From Arthrobacter sp. 24S4-2 (lineage in GTDB: Bacteria; Actinomycetota; Actinomycetes; Actinomycetales; Micrococcaceae), in contig NZ_CP040018.1 of NCBI RefSeq assembly GCF_005280255.1, positions 4,650,001-4,714,000 of the forward strand: a stretch of DNA of 64,000 bases. The letters run 5' to 3'. Position numbers and translations under genes: made by a program. The notes under the pieces are model-generated. The model was given only the letters and a program-made list of their open reading frames with translations. It made no database searches and was not told the DNA's origin. Below, piece after piece: positions 1-9,283 of this stretch (the stretch's first letter is position 1; the number at the start of each line of letters is the position of its first letter).

Positions 1-485
1 TGACATTGTGATCCGGTCCAGGGCATCCAGGGCCCGGACGGCATCCTCCGTAGCGCCAAGCAGGCGGGGTTCACAGATACCGGCCGCGATGGCGCGTTGT
101 ACCAGCGGCGGACCATCCACCCAACCCCGGGCCAAGGCCCACAACCCGGGCATGTTCGCATCTCCAAGCCGCTGCAGGGCCATGGCAACTCCCTCGCGCA
201 CCCGCCAGCGGGAATCGGCTGCCAGCGCCCTCAACACTTCCGCGGCCCGCACCTGGCCGTCGGCAAGCAAACGGCCAAAGCCGACGGCGCCGCAGGTCGC
301 CAGGTATTCATCCCGGCTCTCCGCGCACTCTCGGATCAATGCCGGGTCAGCCACATCGGCAAAAGCCTCCGCAAGCTCTATGTTCCCGCGGGGGCCGGGA
401 AGGCCGGATTCGCCGTTCAGGTAGGCCACCCACTGGTCAGGGGGAGCGACTCCAGCACCGCCCTGTAGTCCGCTCGTTTGGTCAT
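1..485 (-). pseudogene. HEAT-repeat protein, 5' part, frameshifted, runs off window
   Basis: The minus strand encodes a helical-repeat protein whose C-terminal part lies beyond base 1. The ATG at 485 has a GAGGAA ribosome site seven bases upstream and reads MTKRADYRAVLESLP, then hits a stop after eight more codons. The next frame continues PDQWVAYLNG and GLPGPRGNIEL, then short paired helices rich in Leu/Ala typical of HEAT or DNA-alkylation-like repeats. Adding one base to the five-base G run (plus strand 440-444) joins the two frames cleanly. The function is not known beyond a likely protein-binding scaffold. The break is either a real frameshift or a sequencing error; other genes in the window show the same kind of slip. 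Confidence 0.6.
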
Positions 486-537
486 AAGCCAATTCCTCGC
501 TCCCGAAGCGCCCCTGACCGTGAAGAAATATTGGCCG

Positions 538-1524
538 CTACCAGCGCGGATGGATCGATTCGCGGAAGTAGCGGTCGTAGATTTCCCGGACGCCGACGTC
601 GAACGTTGCGTCTATGCCGCCGGCATCCGCCGCGGCGGCGTTGGAGCGGGCCTGGTCCACGTTCCGCGCACCCGGGATCACTGTGCTGACGCCGTCCTGC
701 GCCGCGATCCAGGCGATGGCCGCTTGGGCGGTGCTGACGCCGTCGGGCACCAGTTCCTCGAACTCGGCCACCGCTTTGAGGCCCTCTCCGAAGTCCACAC
801 CGGAGAACGTCTCCCCAACGTCGAAAGATGAGCCGTCGCGGTTGTAGTTCCGGTGGTCGTTCTCCGCGAAGAACGTGTCCGCAGTGTATTTGCCGGACAG
901 CAGGCCCGAGGCGAGCGGCACGCGGGCGATGATGCCCACCCCTGCGGTCGCCGCCGCCGGCAGCACCTCGTCCAGCGGCTTCAGGCGGAAGGCGTTGAGG
1001 ATAATCTGCACCGTGGCCGTGCCCTCGTGCCGCATGGCTTCGAGGGCTTCGTCGGTCCGTTCCACGCTGACGCCATAGTTCCGGATGACGCCCTCGGCCA
1101 CGAGGGTGTCCAGCGCGTCATACACTTCGGCGTTGCTGTACACGGCGGTGGGCGGGCAGTGCAGCTGGACCAGGTCCAGCTGTTCCATGCCCAGGTTGCG
1201 CCGGGACCGGTCCGTCCACTCGCGGAAGTTGGCGAGGTTGTAATTCTCCGGCTGCTGTTCCACCCGGCGGCCCATCTTGGTGGCCACCGTGATGTCCAGG
1301 CCGGGGTTGTCCGCCAGGAACGCGCCGATGGCCTGCTCGCTCCGGCCGTCGCCATAGACGTCCGCAGTGTCGAAGAACGTGACACCCGTTTCCACGGAGG
1401 CGGCCAAGATGGCCCGTGCCTGGGCGGGGTCCACATTGCCCCAATCCGCGCCAAGCTGCCAGGTCCCCAGTCCAACAATGGAGACGTTCCGTCCGGTCTT
1501 GCCCAATGTGCGCTTTTCCATCAT
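538..1524 (-). CDS. aldo/keto reductase
   Basis: This is an NADPH-dependent (alpha/beta)8-barrel oxidoreductase of the aldo/keto reductase family, about 328 residues and of normal length. It starts MMEKRTLGKTGRNVSIVGLG. Recognisable catalytic positions are Asp in FFDTADVYG (D and Y), Lys in ATKMG and His in VQLHCP; the C-terminal cofactor region carries VIPGARN. The ATG at 1524 is chosen because an upstream extension would overlap the end of the xanthine dehydrogenase gene, which stops at 1529. Substrate is unknown. It is probably carried on the same transcript as the xdh genes, but nothing ties it to purine chemistry. Confidence 0.85.
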   Translation of the reverse strand: MMEKRTLGKTGRNVSIVGLGTWQLGADWGNVDPAQARAILAASVETGVTFFDTADVYGDGRSEQAIGAFLADNPGLDITVATKMGRRVEQQPENYNLANFREWTDRSRRNLGMEQLDLVQLHCPPTAVYSNAEVYDALDTLVAEGVIRNYGVSVERTDEALEAMRHEGTATVQIILNAFRLKPLDEVLPAAATAGVGIIARVPLASGLLSGKYTADTFFAENDHRNYNRDGSSFDVGETFSGVDFGEGLKAVAEFEELVPDGVSTAQAAIAWIAAQDGVSTVIPGARNVDQARSNAAAADAGGIDATFDVGVREIYDRYFRESIHPRW

Positions 1525-1528
1525 CCGA

Positions 1529-4434
1529 CTATAGGCCGTTAGCGCTCTCAAGGTGCGAGGCCAGGCCCGCTTCCTTCAGTCCCAGGTAGATCTTGTCCCT
1601 CGCGATGGGCAGCTCGGTGAACCTCACGCCCGTGGCGTTCCGAATGGCATTCGCGAGCGCCGGAGCCACCGGATTGAACGGGCTTTCGCTCATTGACTTC
1701 GCCCCGAGCGGGCCCAGTTTGTCGCTGGTTTCGGCGAAGTACACCTCGCTCCGGGGCACGTCCGCGAAGGTGGGGATGTGGTACTGCCGGAGGATGTCCG
1801 TGGTGACCTTCCCGCCGTCGTCCACTTTGACTTCCTCGTACAGCGCGGCGCCGAGGGCCTGTGCGATCCCGCCTTCGATCTGGCCGCGGCACTGCCGGGG
1901 GTTGACCACCACGCCGGCGTCGGCGGCCTGGACGCTCTGCAGGATCTTCAGCTCCCCGGTTCCGGTGTTGACCGCCACCCGGAAGCCCTGGACGTTGAAA
2001 GCGACCGACCGCGGAGTCCCGCCCCAGTGCCCTTCGGTGGCAAGCTCGACGCCGGCAGCCTCCGCGGCGTCGAAGATTTCCGTCAGCGGCACCCGGGTCC
2101 CTTCGCACACCACGGCGTCCTCCTCCATCACGCAGCCGGAGGACTGCACCCGCCGGATGCCGGCGGCAAACGCACGGATCCGGACAGCCAGCTCTTCAGC
2201 CGCGGCCAGGGTGGCCTTGCCGGCCACCACGGTCCCGGCCGAGCCGAAGGCGCCGGTATCGTGCTCCACGAGGTCCGTGTCCGACTGCCGCACGGTGACG
2301 CGCCCGGCCGTCGTGGACAGCGCGGTGGCCGCGAGCTGCGCGTGGACGGTAGTGGTGCCGTTGCCGAATTCGGCGGTCCCGACGTCGGCCGCGTACCTTC
2401 CGTCCGGAAGGAGCCGGAGCTTTGAGTGGGCAAAGTGGCCGCGCGGGGGGACAGTGTCGATCATGGACAGAGCCGTCCCCTCCCCCGTGACCCAGTCCGG
2501 ACCCAGGTCGTCCAGCCCGGCGGCCCGGTACCGTTCGAGGCCGCGGGCCAGGGCGTCCTGCACCAGCCGGGTGCACTGGTCCAGCCCGTAGCTGCCGTAG
2601 TGGACGTCCTCTTCCGGATCGGAATGGGTGGAGAGCATGTCGTCACCCTCGAGGACCATGTTGCGGCGGCGGAACTCCAGCGGATCCATCCCGATCCCGG
2701 TGGCGAGCTCGTCGATGCCGGACTCGATGGCGAAGATCATCTGGCTCAGGCCGTAGCCCCGGAACGCCCCGGACGGAACCGTGTTGGTGTACACCGCGTG
2801 GGCGTCCACCTTCTTGTTGGCACACTTGTACACCCCAGGGATTCGCCGCAGCCGTGGAACATCACGCCGGGGGCATGGTTGCCGTAGGCGCCGGTGTTGG
2901 TGAGCACATCCAGCTGCAGCGCGGTGAGCCGGCCGTCGCTGCTCGCGCCGGCTTTGAGGTGGATGGTGAAAGGATGCCGGGTGGTGGAGGCCGTGAACTG
3001 CTCCGTCCGGGTGAATTCGAGCTGCACCGGACGCTTGAGCTTCAGCGCCGCCAAGGCAACAACGTCCTCGGTGAGCACCTCCTGTTTCCCGCCGAAGCCG
3101 CCGCCCACCCGGCCGGCGACCACGCGGATCTGCTCTTCCGGCATGGCAAAGACCCGGGACAGCGTGCGCCGGACCAGGAACGGCACTTGGCTGGAGGTGC
3201 GGACCTGGAGCCGGCCGTCAGCGTCCACGGATGCGATGGAGGCGTGCGTTTCCAGCGCGGCGTGCTGCACCCGGTGGGTCCGGTACGTCTGTTCATGGAT
3301 GAAATCGGCCTCGGCAAATCCCGCTTCGACACTGCCGAGTTCCGAATGCAGCTCCGCCACGACGTTCCGTTCAGGCCGGCCGATGCGTGCGGTGGCCGCG
3401 TCCTTTTCGCCGTGGATCGCGGGGGCGCCCGGCAGCATTGCTTCCTCGGGCGTGAAGACGGCGTCCAGCACCTGGTACCCGACGTTGAGCGCGCGCACGC
3501 CGGCTTCCGCCGCCGCCACGGAATCGGCGACGACGGCGGCAACCTTCTGTCCGATGAACCGGACGACGTCGTCCAGGACGCGGGTATCGTCCGGGTCGTC
3601 CGTGTAGAGCTCATGCTGGGCGGTGGAAAACAGCTGGGCAGGGGCGTCCTCGTGGGTGAAGACGGCCACCACACCGGGGATTTCCAGGGCCGCGGTTGAG
3701 TCGATGGAGAGCACCCTGGCATGGGCATGCGGCGAGCGCAGGAGCTTCAGGTGCAGTAGCCCCGGCAGTTCATCCGCGGGCACGTCCAGGGTGTAGCGGG
3801 CCTTTCCGGTCACGACGGCGAGGCCCGCGGGGGCCGGAACATCGTCGCCGAGCTGGCCCGGCTTGGGCCCGGGCTGCCCTCCGCCGGCGATCCCCGAACC
3901 GAGCCCCTTGGGATCCGGGTGTCCCTCATGGCCGCAGACGGCATCCTCGATGGCCCGGTATCCGGTGCAGCGGCAGAGGTTTCCCTTGAGGTTGCGGGGC
4001 AGGTTTTCCTTCTGCTCCTCGTCGAACGTCGCGGCCGTCATCACCATGCCGGCGGTGCAGAATCCGCACTGGAATCCCTGGCGGTCCAGGAACTGCTGCT
4101 GCATCGGGTGGAGGGCGCCGGCGGTTCCTGCCGTGTTGGCGCCGTTCCTGTCGGTGCCGTCCGCGTCAGTCGTTCCGGATCCGCAGGTGCGGGCCAGTCC
4201 CTCGATGGTGGTGACAGCGTGGCCCTCGGCCCGAACGGCCGGGTAGATGCAGCTGTGCACGGGTGTGCCGTCCACGTGGACGGTGCAGGCCCCGCAATCG
4301 CCGCCGTCGCAGCCCTTCTTGACGCCGAAGTTGCCCTGTTCCCGCAGGAACGTGCGGAGGCACTGGCCGGGACGGGGCTCGGCCTCGGCCGTGACGCCGT
4401 TGATTTCAATGGCACGCGTGGTGTGGTTGGCCAT
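1529..4434 (-). pseudogene. xdhA: xanthine dehydrogenase, fused [2Fe-2S] and molybdopterin-binding subunit, one frameshift
   Basis: This subunit would oxidise hypoxanthine/xanthine to urate. Residues 1-160 form the two [2Fe-2S] domains (CDGGDCGACTV, FQCGFCTAGM, NLCRCTGYRAIED). A linker leads into the molybdopterin domains: GRVGGGFGGKQE, AFRGYG, and GAKSMSESPFNP carrying the likely catalytic Glu. Fusion of the iron-sulfur and Mo parts in one ~968-residue chain is characteristic of some actinobacterial enzymes. At about 2833-2836 one base is missing: the first frame reads FHGCGES then leaves the family, and the second resumes with YKCANKKVDAHAV. The expected sequence between is ...ES-L-A-V-YKC. 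The ATG at 4434 has an AGGAAGGGG site and follows the FAD-subunit stop by two bases, so the genes are translationally close. If the frameshift is real the enzyme is dead. Confidence 0.85.
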
Positions 4435-4436
4435 GC

Positions 4437-5441
4437 TCAGGCCCCTTCCTGCTGAGGCGAAACCTGCGATGAGGCCGGGTGCTGTGTGTTCCGCTGCTGT
4501 ATATTGCGCAACGGTGACGTGCGCCGCGGCGGCCAAAAATCCCCGGAAACGCGGGCAGGCGGAACACCGGCCGGTGCTTCCAGTTCAGCGCGGATTTCCT
4601 CGGCGAGGCGGTACGTCATGTCTTTCCGCCAGGCCGGCAGGCCGTGGATGTCGTCGTGGTACAGCTCGGTCGGAATGGCGGCGTCGAGCGCTTCGACGAG
4701 GGCAGCTGCAGACGTCGAAGCGCCGGACTGAGCATCCCCCGTCGGAGCCGGGAAGCGCAGCTGCACGGGGCGCTTGGTGGCCGCGGTGACCGTGAGGACC
4801 AGGGTGCCGCCGGCGTCGAGCCTTCCTATGAGCAGCACCCCCGACCGGCCCATGTTGCTGAGCGACAGACGCCGGAACGCCACCCGGGCGGCGAGCGCTG
4901 AGGCCGGGAGGTGGAGGCCGCGCAGGAGTTCGCCGGGGGCAAGGCAGTTCTTGCCGTCGCCGGTGACGAACTCGGTCACGGGCACGGTGCGGCGGGCGCC
5001 GCCCGGTCCGAGCACGGTGGCCTCCGCGTCGAGCGCGGCACAGAGCGAAATCATGGGACCGGCGGGCAGCGAGGTGCAGAGGTTGCCGCCCACCGTGGAC
5101 ATGTTCCACACCTTGAAGGAGGCCACGAAGGAGTCGCAGCAGGGGCGGACAAGGTCCAGGGCGGGCCAGGCGGCTGCCCACTCCCCCAGGGCGTCCGATT
5201 CAGGCAGCGCATACATCTCCGCCACAGTGCAGGTTGCCGCGAGCTCGACGCCCGAATCCGTGACCGTGACGGCGGGCCAGCCGGCGGCGCCGAGGTCCAG
5301 CAGCCGCCGGAGCGGCTCCCTGCCGAACGCGAAGCTCCCGTAGGAGAAGAGCACCGTTCCGCCGGCGAGCCAGGCATCCCCGTCGCGCCATTCGGCCGGG
5401 TCTTCGGTGCGGACCACGGCCTCGATGGTATTCATGTCCAT
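4437..5441 (-). CDS. xdhB: xanthine dehydrogenase FAD-binding subunit
   Basis: This is the FAD-binding medium subunit of the molybdenum hydroxylase, passing electrons from the iron-sulfur centres to NAD or another acceptor. It has the FAD_binding_5 fold, with AGGT near residue 26 and STVGGNLCTSLPAG near residue 115, followed by a CO-dehydrogenase-flavoprotein-type C-terminal domain. Its 334 residues are slightly longer than usual because of a Pro-rich, low-complexity tail. The start at 5441 has AGGAGA five bases upstream; a second ATG at 5435 makes an ATGA overlap with the xdhC stop. Either start gives coupled translation from xdhC. Confidence 0.88.
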   Translation of the reverse strand: MDMNTIEAVVRTEDPAEWRDGDAWLAGGTVLFSYGSFAFGREPLRRLLDLGAAGWPAVTVTDSGVELAATCTVAEMYALPESDALGEWAAAWPALDLVRPCCDSFVASFKVWNMSTVGGNLCTSLPAGPMISLCAALDAEATVLGPGGARRTVPVTEFVTGDGKNCLAPGELLRGLHLPASALAARVAFRRLSLSNMGRSGVLLIGRLDAGGTLVLTVTAATKRPVQLRFPAPTGDAQSGASTSAAALVEALDAAIPTELYHDDIHGLPAWRKDMTYRLAEEIRAELEAPAGVPPARVSGDFWPPRRTSPLRNIQQRNTQHPASSQVSPQQEGA

Positions 5442-6712
5442 GGGGTCTCCTGGCGTTGCGTGGTGTTGGCGTTGTGAATGGGACCGGTATGAATGGGGCC
5501 CCGGCCGTCCTTCAGCGACGACGCCCGCACGGAGGCACCGGCGGCGCGGCTCCGGCCGGCCACGAGCTCCGCCGTGATGGACACGGCCACTTCGGCCGGC
5601 GTCACTGCGCCGAGGTCCAGTCCGATGGGCGAATGCAGCCGGGCAAGGGCCTCCGCGGTTACTCCAGCGGCGAGCAGGGAATCAACGCGCTGCCGGTGGC
5701 TTCGCCGCGATCCCATGGCGCCCACATAAGCCAGGTCCAGGCTCAGCGCGGTTTCCAGCAGCGGGATGTCGAACTTGGGGTCGTGGGTCAGGACGCAGGC
5801 CACGGTCCGGGCATCGATCCGCCCTGCCGCGGCTTCCTCCGCCAGATAGCGGTGCGGCCAGGCCGTGACCACCTGGTCCGCGCCGGCGAACCGGGACTGG
5901 CCCGCGAAGGCCGGCCGCGCATCGCACAGCGTCACGTGATAGCCCAGCAGCTGGGCCGCGGGCAGCAGCGCCGCGCCGAAGTCGTTGGCACCGAAGATCA
6001 GCAGGCGGGCCGGCGGAAGCCGGCTCTCCACGAGCAGCGTGATGGGCTCCGGGCTGGCGTCGGCGCTTGGCGCCACGGCTGTGCCGGATAGGCAGCCCTC
6101 CGGCGGCGCGAGCCGGACCAGTCCGGTCCGGCCACCCCGCAGCAGCGGTTCCAGCTGGGCAGCGGCCGCCCGCATCAGCCGCCCGGCTGCCGGTGCGCCA
6201 AGTGAGGCCAGTCCCAGCAGCGCCGCGAGTTCGGTGGAAGACGCCACGGATTGTCCCAGCAGGAAGCCTGCCGGATCCGGGATTACTACGGCGCCGCCTC
6301 CGTGGGCGTCCACCCTGCGGATCAGTGCCAGGCCGGTGGCGGCCCCGTGGCCGGCGAGCACCTGCAGGTTCTCCAGCCGGAGTCCGCCGGGCGCCGAGCC
6401 CAGCGGCTCGATGTGGATCTCCAGTTCCCCGCCGCAGGTGAGCCCGACGGCGAACGCATCCTCGGCGCTGTAGCCAAAAAACTCGCGGCGGGTGCCGCCG
6501 TCGTGCATTGCCTCCAGTGCTGCCTCCACGACGGCGCCTTCAACGCAGCCGCTGGACAGGCTGCCCAGGACTTCGCCGGCTTCGGAGACCAGCATGGACG
6601 TGCCCAGCGGCCTCGGCACGGATCCCCCGGTGCCCACCACGGTGGCCACGGCGCAGCGCTGGCCGGTGGCGGCGGGCTGCCATTCCTTCAGTGAAGGCAT
6701 CAGATCCAACAT
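5432..6712 (-). CDS. xdhC: XdhC family molybdenum-cofactor insertion protein
   Basis: This is an accessory protein that delivers sulfurated molybdenum cofactor to xanthine dehydrogenase. The N-terminal XdhC/CoxI domain has GTGGSVPRPLG and SSGCVEGAVVEAA with the conserved Cys. The C-terminal Rossmann domain starts at LLIFGANDFG and ends in GAMGSRRSH. Its 426 residues are long for the family because of an insert between the domains. It is the first gene of the xdhC-xdhB-xdhA block and overlaps the FAD subunit by a few bases, which supports the functional link. Confidence 0.9.
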   Translation of the reverse strand: MLDLMPSLKEWQPAATGQRCAVATVVGTGGSVPRPLGTSMLVSEAGEVLGSLSSGCVEGAVVEAALEAMHDGGTRREFFGYSAEDAFAVGLTCGGELEIHIEPLGSAPGGLRLENLQVLAGHGAATGLALIRRVDAHGGGAVVIPDPAGFLLGQSVASSTELAALLGLASLGAPAAGRLMRAAAAQLEPLLRGGRTGLVRLAPPEGCLSGTAVAPSADASPEPITLLVESRLPPARLLIFGANDFGAALLPAAQLLGYHVTLCDARPAFAGQSRFAGADQVVTAWPHRYLAEEAAAGRIDARTVACVLTHDPKFDIPLLETALSLDLAYVGAMGSRRSHRQRVDSLLAAGVTAEALARLHSPIGLDLGAVTPAEVAVSITAELVAGRSRAAGASVRASSLKDGRGPIHTGPIHNANTTQRQETPWT

Positions 6713-6840
6713 TGCTGCACTCCCTTTTCCTGTGCCGCGATGGTGTCCATATTCTCGTTCCTATCCTGCGCCGGGGGAAGCACCGGCAGTTGTGGCGCCT
6801 GCGCCAGTTTTATTGCAGTTGAGCTGACCGGCAGTTTGGT

Positions 6841-6875
6841 GGACCGGGGCCGGCCCCATCTGCCTGCCCCGGTCC
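6841..6875. terminator. hairpin between NCS2 permease and xdhC
   Basis: A perfect 10-bp stem (GGACCGGGGC / GCCCCGGTCC) with a 15-base loop lies just past the stop codon of the minus-strand permease. There is no clear U-run, so termination is inferred from position and stem strength. It suggests that xdhCBA has its own promoter in 6713-6840 or is only partly read through from the permease. Confidence 0.5.
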
Positions 6876-6890
6876 GGTCTAAGGGGGTCC

Positions 6891-8396
6891 CTACGCGCCG
6901 AGGAGGGCGTTGATGGGACCGCGGGCGAAGTAGATCAGGAAGCCTGCCGTGACCACCCACATCAGGGGGTGCACCTTCCGGATCTTGCCGGAGCAGGCAC
7001 TGATGACTGCCCAGGAGATGAAGCCCACGCCGATGCCGTTGGCTATGGAGTAGCTCAGCGGCATGGTGACGATGGTCAGGAATGCCGGCAGCGCCACGGA
7101 GAACTTGCTGAACTTGATCTCGCGGATCTGGGCCATCATCATCGCGCCCACCACCACCAGGGCGGCCGCGGCAACTTCCAGCGGGACCACTGACGTGAGC
7201 GGAGTCAGGAACATCGAGCCCAGGAACAGCACCCCCGTAACCACGGAGGCCAGTCCGGTGCGGGCTCCTTCCCCGATGCCCGCGGCGGAATCGATGTACA
7301 CCGTGTTGGACGAACCGGAGGTGGCACCGCCGGCCACGGCTCCCAGGCCTTCGACGATGAAGGCGGACTTCAACCGCGGGAACGTCCCGTCCTTGTGCGC
7401 CACGCCGGCGCTCTTGGCCAGGCCGGTCATGGTTCCCATGGCATCGAAGAAGTTGGTGAACACGAGCGTGAACACCAACATGGTGGCGGCGAGCCCGCCG
7501 ATCCGGCCAAAGGCACCGAACAGGTCGAAGTGTCCCACCAGGCCCAGGTCGGGAGCCGAAACGAGCTGCCCGGAGAGCACCGGGGTGTTCAGGTGCCAGC
7601 CGCCGGGGTTGCTTTCGCTGCCCGGGCCGATCTTCAGGAACGCCTCCACCACTGCGGCCAGCACGGTGGTGGCCACAATGCCGATCAGCAGGCCGCCCTG
7701 GACCTTGCGGGCCACGAGGATGCCCATGACCAGCAGGCCCACGATGAACACCAGGGTGGGAACGGACGTGATGGAGCCGTTGTCGCCCAGCTGGACCGGA
7801 GGGCCGGCCGTGGTGGCCCGGACAAAGCCGGAATCCACGAAGCCGATGAAGGCGATGAACAGGCCGATGCCCACCGTGATGGCGGCCTTCAGCTCCTTCG
7901 GCACAGCCCGGAAGATGGCTGTCCTGGCGCCGGTGACGCCGAAGAGGACGATCAGGATGCCGTTGATGACCACCAGGCCCATGGCCTCGGCCCACGTGAC
8001 TTCGTGGATCACCGCCACAGCAAGGAAGGAGTTGATGCCCAGTCCGGCTGCCAGTCCGAAGGGCAGGTTGGCGATCAGCCCGAACAGGATGGTCATGACG
8101 CCGGCGGTGAGGCCGGTGACGGCGCCCACCTGCGCTGCGGACAGCCAGCCCCCGGCAACATCGGTGGGGGCGTTGTCCGCGCTGAAGCCGCCGAGGATCA
8201 GCGGGTTGAGGATGACGATGTAGGCCATGGTGAAGAACGTGACCAGACCACCGCGCACCTCGCGGGCCAGCGTGGAACCGCGCTTGGTGATCCCGAAGAA
8301 ACGGTCCAGGAAAGCGTTCGACGGCTGCGGGCGCTTGGGGGCGGCAGGCTGCTGCCGCTCTTCGGTGGTGGTGTCCAGGATTGTCATGTCAGCCAC
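6891..8396 (-). CDS. NCS2 family purine permease, AzgA-like
   Basis: A 501-residue membrane transporter of the nucleobase-cation symporter-2 superfamily, in the AzgA-like branch that imports adenine, guanine or hypoxanthine with protons. The N-terminus RFFGITKRGSTLAREVRGGLVTFFTMAYIV and following ILNP motif are typical of that branch. About 12-14 hydrophobic segments follow, with TNFFDAMGTMTGLA and the SGSSNTVYIDSAAGIGEGARTG loop near the substrate site. It starts five bases after the guanine deaminase gene, so uptake and deamination are co-expressed. Confidence 0.9.
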   Translation of the reverse strand: MADMTILDTTTEERQQPAAPKRPQPSNAFLDRFFGITKRGSTLAREVRGGLVTFFTMAYIVILNPLILGGFSADNAPTDVAGGWLSAAQVGAVTGLTAGVMTILFGLIANLPFGLAAGLGINSFLAVAVIHEVTWAEAMGLVVINGILIVLFGVTGARTAIFRAVPKELKAAITVGIGLFIAFIGFVDSGFVRATTAGPPVQLGDNGSITSVPTLVFIVGLLVMGILVARKVQGGLLIGIVATTVLAAVVEAFLKIGPGSESNPGGWHLNTPVLSGQLVSAPDLGLVGHFDLFGAFGRIGGLAATMLVFTLVFTNFFDAMGTMTGLAKSAGVAHKDGTFPRLKSAFIVEGLGAVAGGATSGSSNTVYIDSAAGIGEGARTGLASVVTGVLFLGSMFLTPLTSVVPLEVAAAALVVVGAMMMAQIREIKFSKFSVALPAFLTIVTMPLSYSIANGIGVGFISWAVISACSGKIRKVHPLMWVVTAGFLIYFARGPINALLGA

Positions 8397-8401
8397 CGGC
8401 C

Positions 8402-8896
8402 CTAGTAATCAATCCTGGAGTCGAGCGTGTTCCAGGTGTTGAACGGTTCGAGGATCGGAGGAGCCTGGGGGTCCACGAGTTCCAGCTTGGCCACCGGCAT
8501 CAGCGCATCGCGCCGGTGGTTTTCGAAGTACTCGTAGAACACGGCGTCGTCGAAGCCCACGGACGCGGCGTCGTGCCGGTCCGCCGCGAACACCACGCGC
8601 TCCACCCGGGCCCACAGCGCCGAGGCCAGGCACATGGGGCACGGCTCGCAGCTGGTGTAGAGGGTTGCGCCGGTGAGGTCAAAGGTGCCCAGCTCGCTGC
8701 AGGCGCGGCGGATGGCCGTGACTTCGGCGTGGGCTGTGGGGTCGTTCGTGGCGGTGACGCGGTTGACGCCGTCGAACGTTTTTCCGTCTGCCGTGACAAT
8801 GACGGCGCCGAACGGACCGCCGCTGTTCAGGACGTTGGCCGTGGCCAACTCGATGGATTTGGCCAGGAAATCCTGGGCCGTGACGGTGGTACTCAT
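8402..8896 (-). CDS. guaD: nucleoside/guanine deaminase, cytidine deaminase fold
   Basis: A zinc deaminase of 164 residues that most likely converts guanine to xanthine, feeding xanthine dehydrogenase. The zinc site is visible as HAEVTAIR (His and proton-shuttle Glu) and PCPMCLA (two Cys). The C-terminal FYEYFENHRRDA region matches bacterial GuaD-type enzymes more than tRNA adenosine deaminases. The ATG at 8896 is preferred over longer frames because AAGGGAG lies seven to eight bases before it. It is the first gene of the minus-strand purine unit. Confidence 0.85.
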   Translation of the reverse strand: MSTTVTAQDFLAKSIELATANVLNSGGPFGAVIVTADGKTFDGVNRVTATNDPTAHAEVTAIRRACSELGTFDLTGATLYTSCEPCPMCLASALWARVERVVFAADRHDAASVGFDDAVFYEYFENHRRDALMPVAKLELVDPQAPPILEPFNTWNTLDSRIDY

Positions 8897-9102
8897 GATG
8901 CGACTCCCTTTGCTGGGAAGCCGGTACGCCGAGGTGGAACGAAAGGGCCAGATGCGACGGTTACCAGGCTTCAGCATGTGCTTTTGAAGGTTAAGTTGCG
9001 CCTGGTAGATAGCTTCCCCGGAGTCCGGGGGCCCGCCTTTGGCAAAATCGAGATTAGCACCGGAACGTGAGCTGCGCCATAGGTTTTGGAAAGTTAATTT
9101 CG

Positions 9103-9137
9103 TGATGTGAAATTTGGATGTCCAAGTTGTCACATCA
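9103..9137. promoter_or_regulatory. nested palindrome in the guaD / 8-oxoguanine deaminase divergent region
   Basis: Outer arms TGATGTGA (9103-9110) and TCACATCA (9130-9137) are exact inverted repeats. Between them lies a second perfect palindrome, TTGGATGTCCAA (9114-9125), centred within half a base of the outer one. It sits between two divergently transcribed purine-catabolism genes, so it is a good operator candidate for both. The regulator is unknown; the IclR protein at 15825-16580 is one possibility. Confidence 0.5.
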
Positions 9138-9283
9138 GGCTGGGTCAACCCGGATCGTTGACGCGGCCCTTCCCGCCGTCCTACGCTGATGCCCAACCGG
9201 CGCTCGCCGCCGGGAGCCTGGATCAGCAGACAGGCCTTCACTGAGCTGGCACTTCATCCGCACACTCAGACAGGAGCGCCCAC

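Noticed and set aside
6700..7995. 431-codon open frame overlapping the AzgA-like permease on the same strand
   Set aside because: Gly/Arg/His-rich translation of the permease in another frame.
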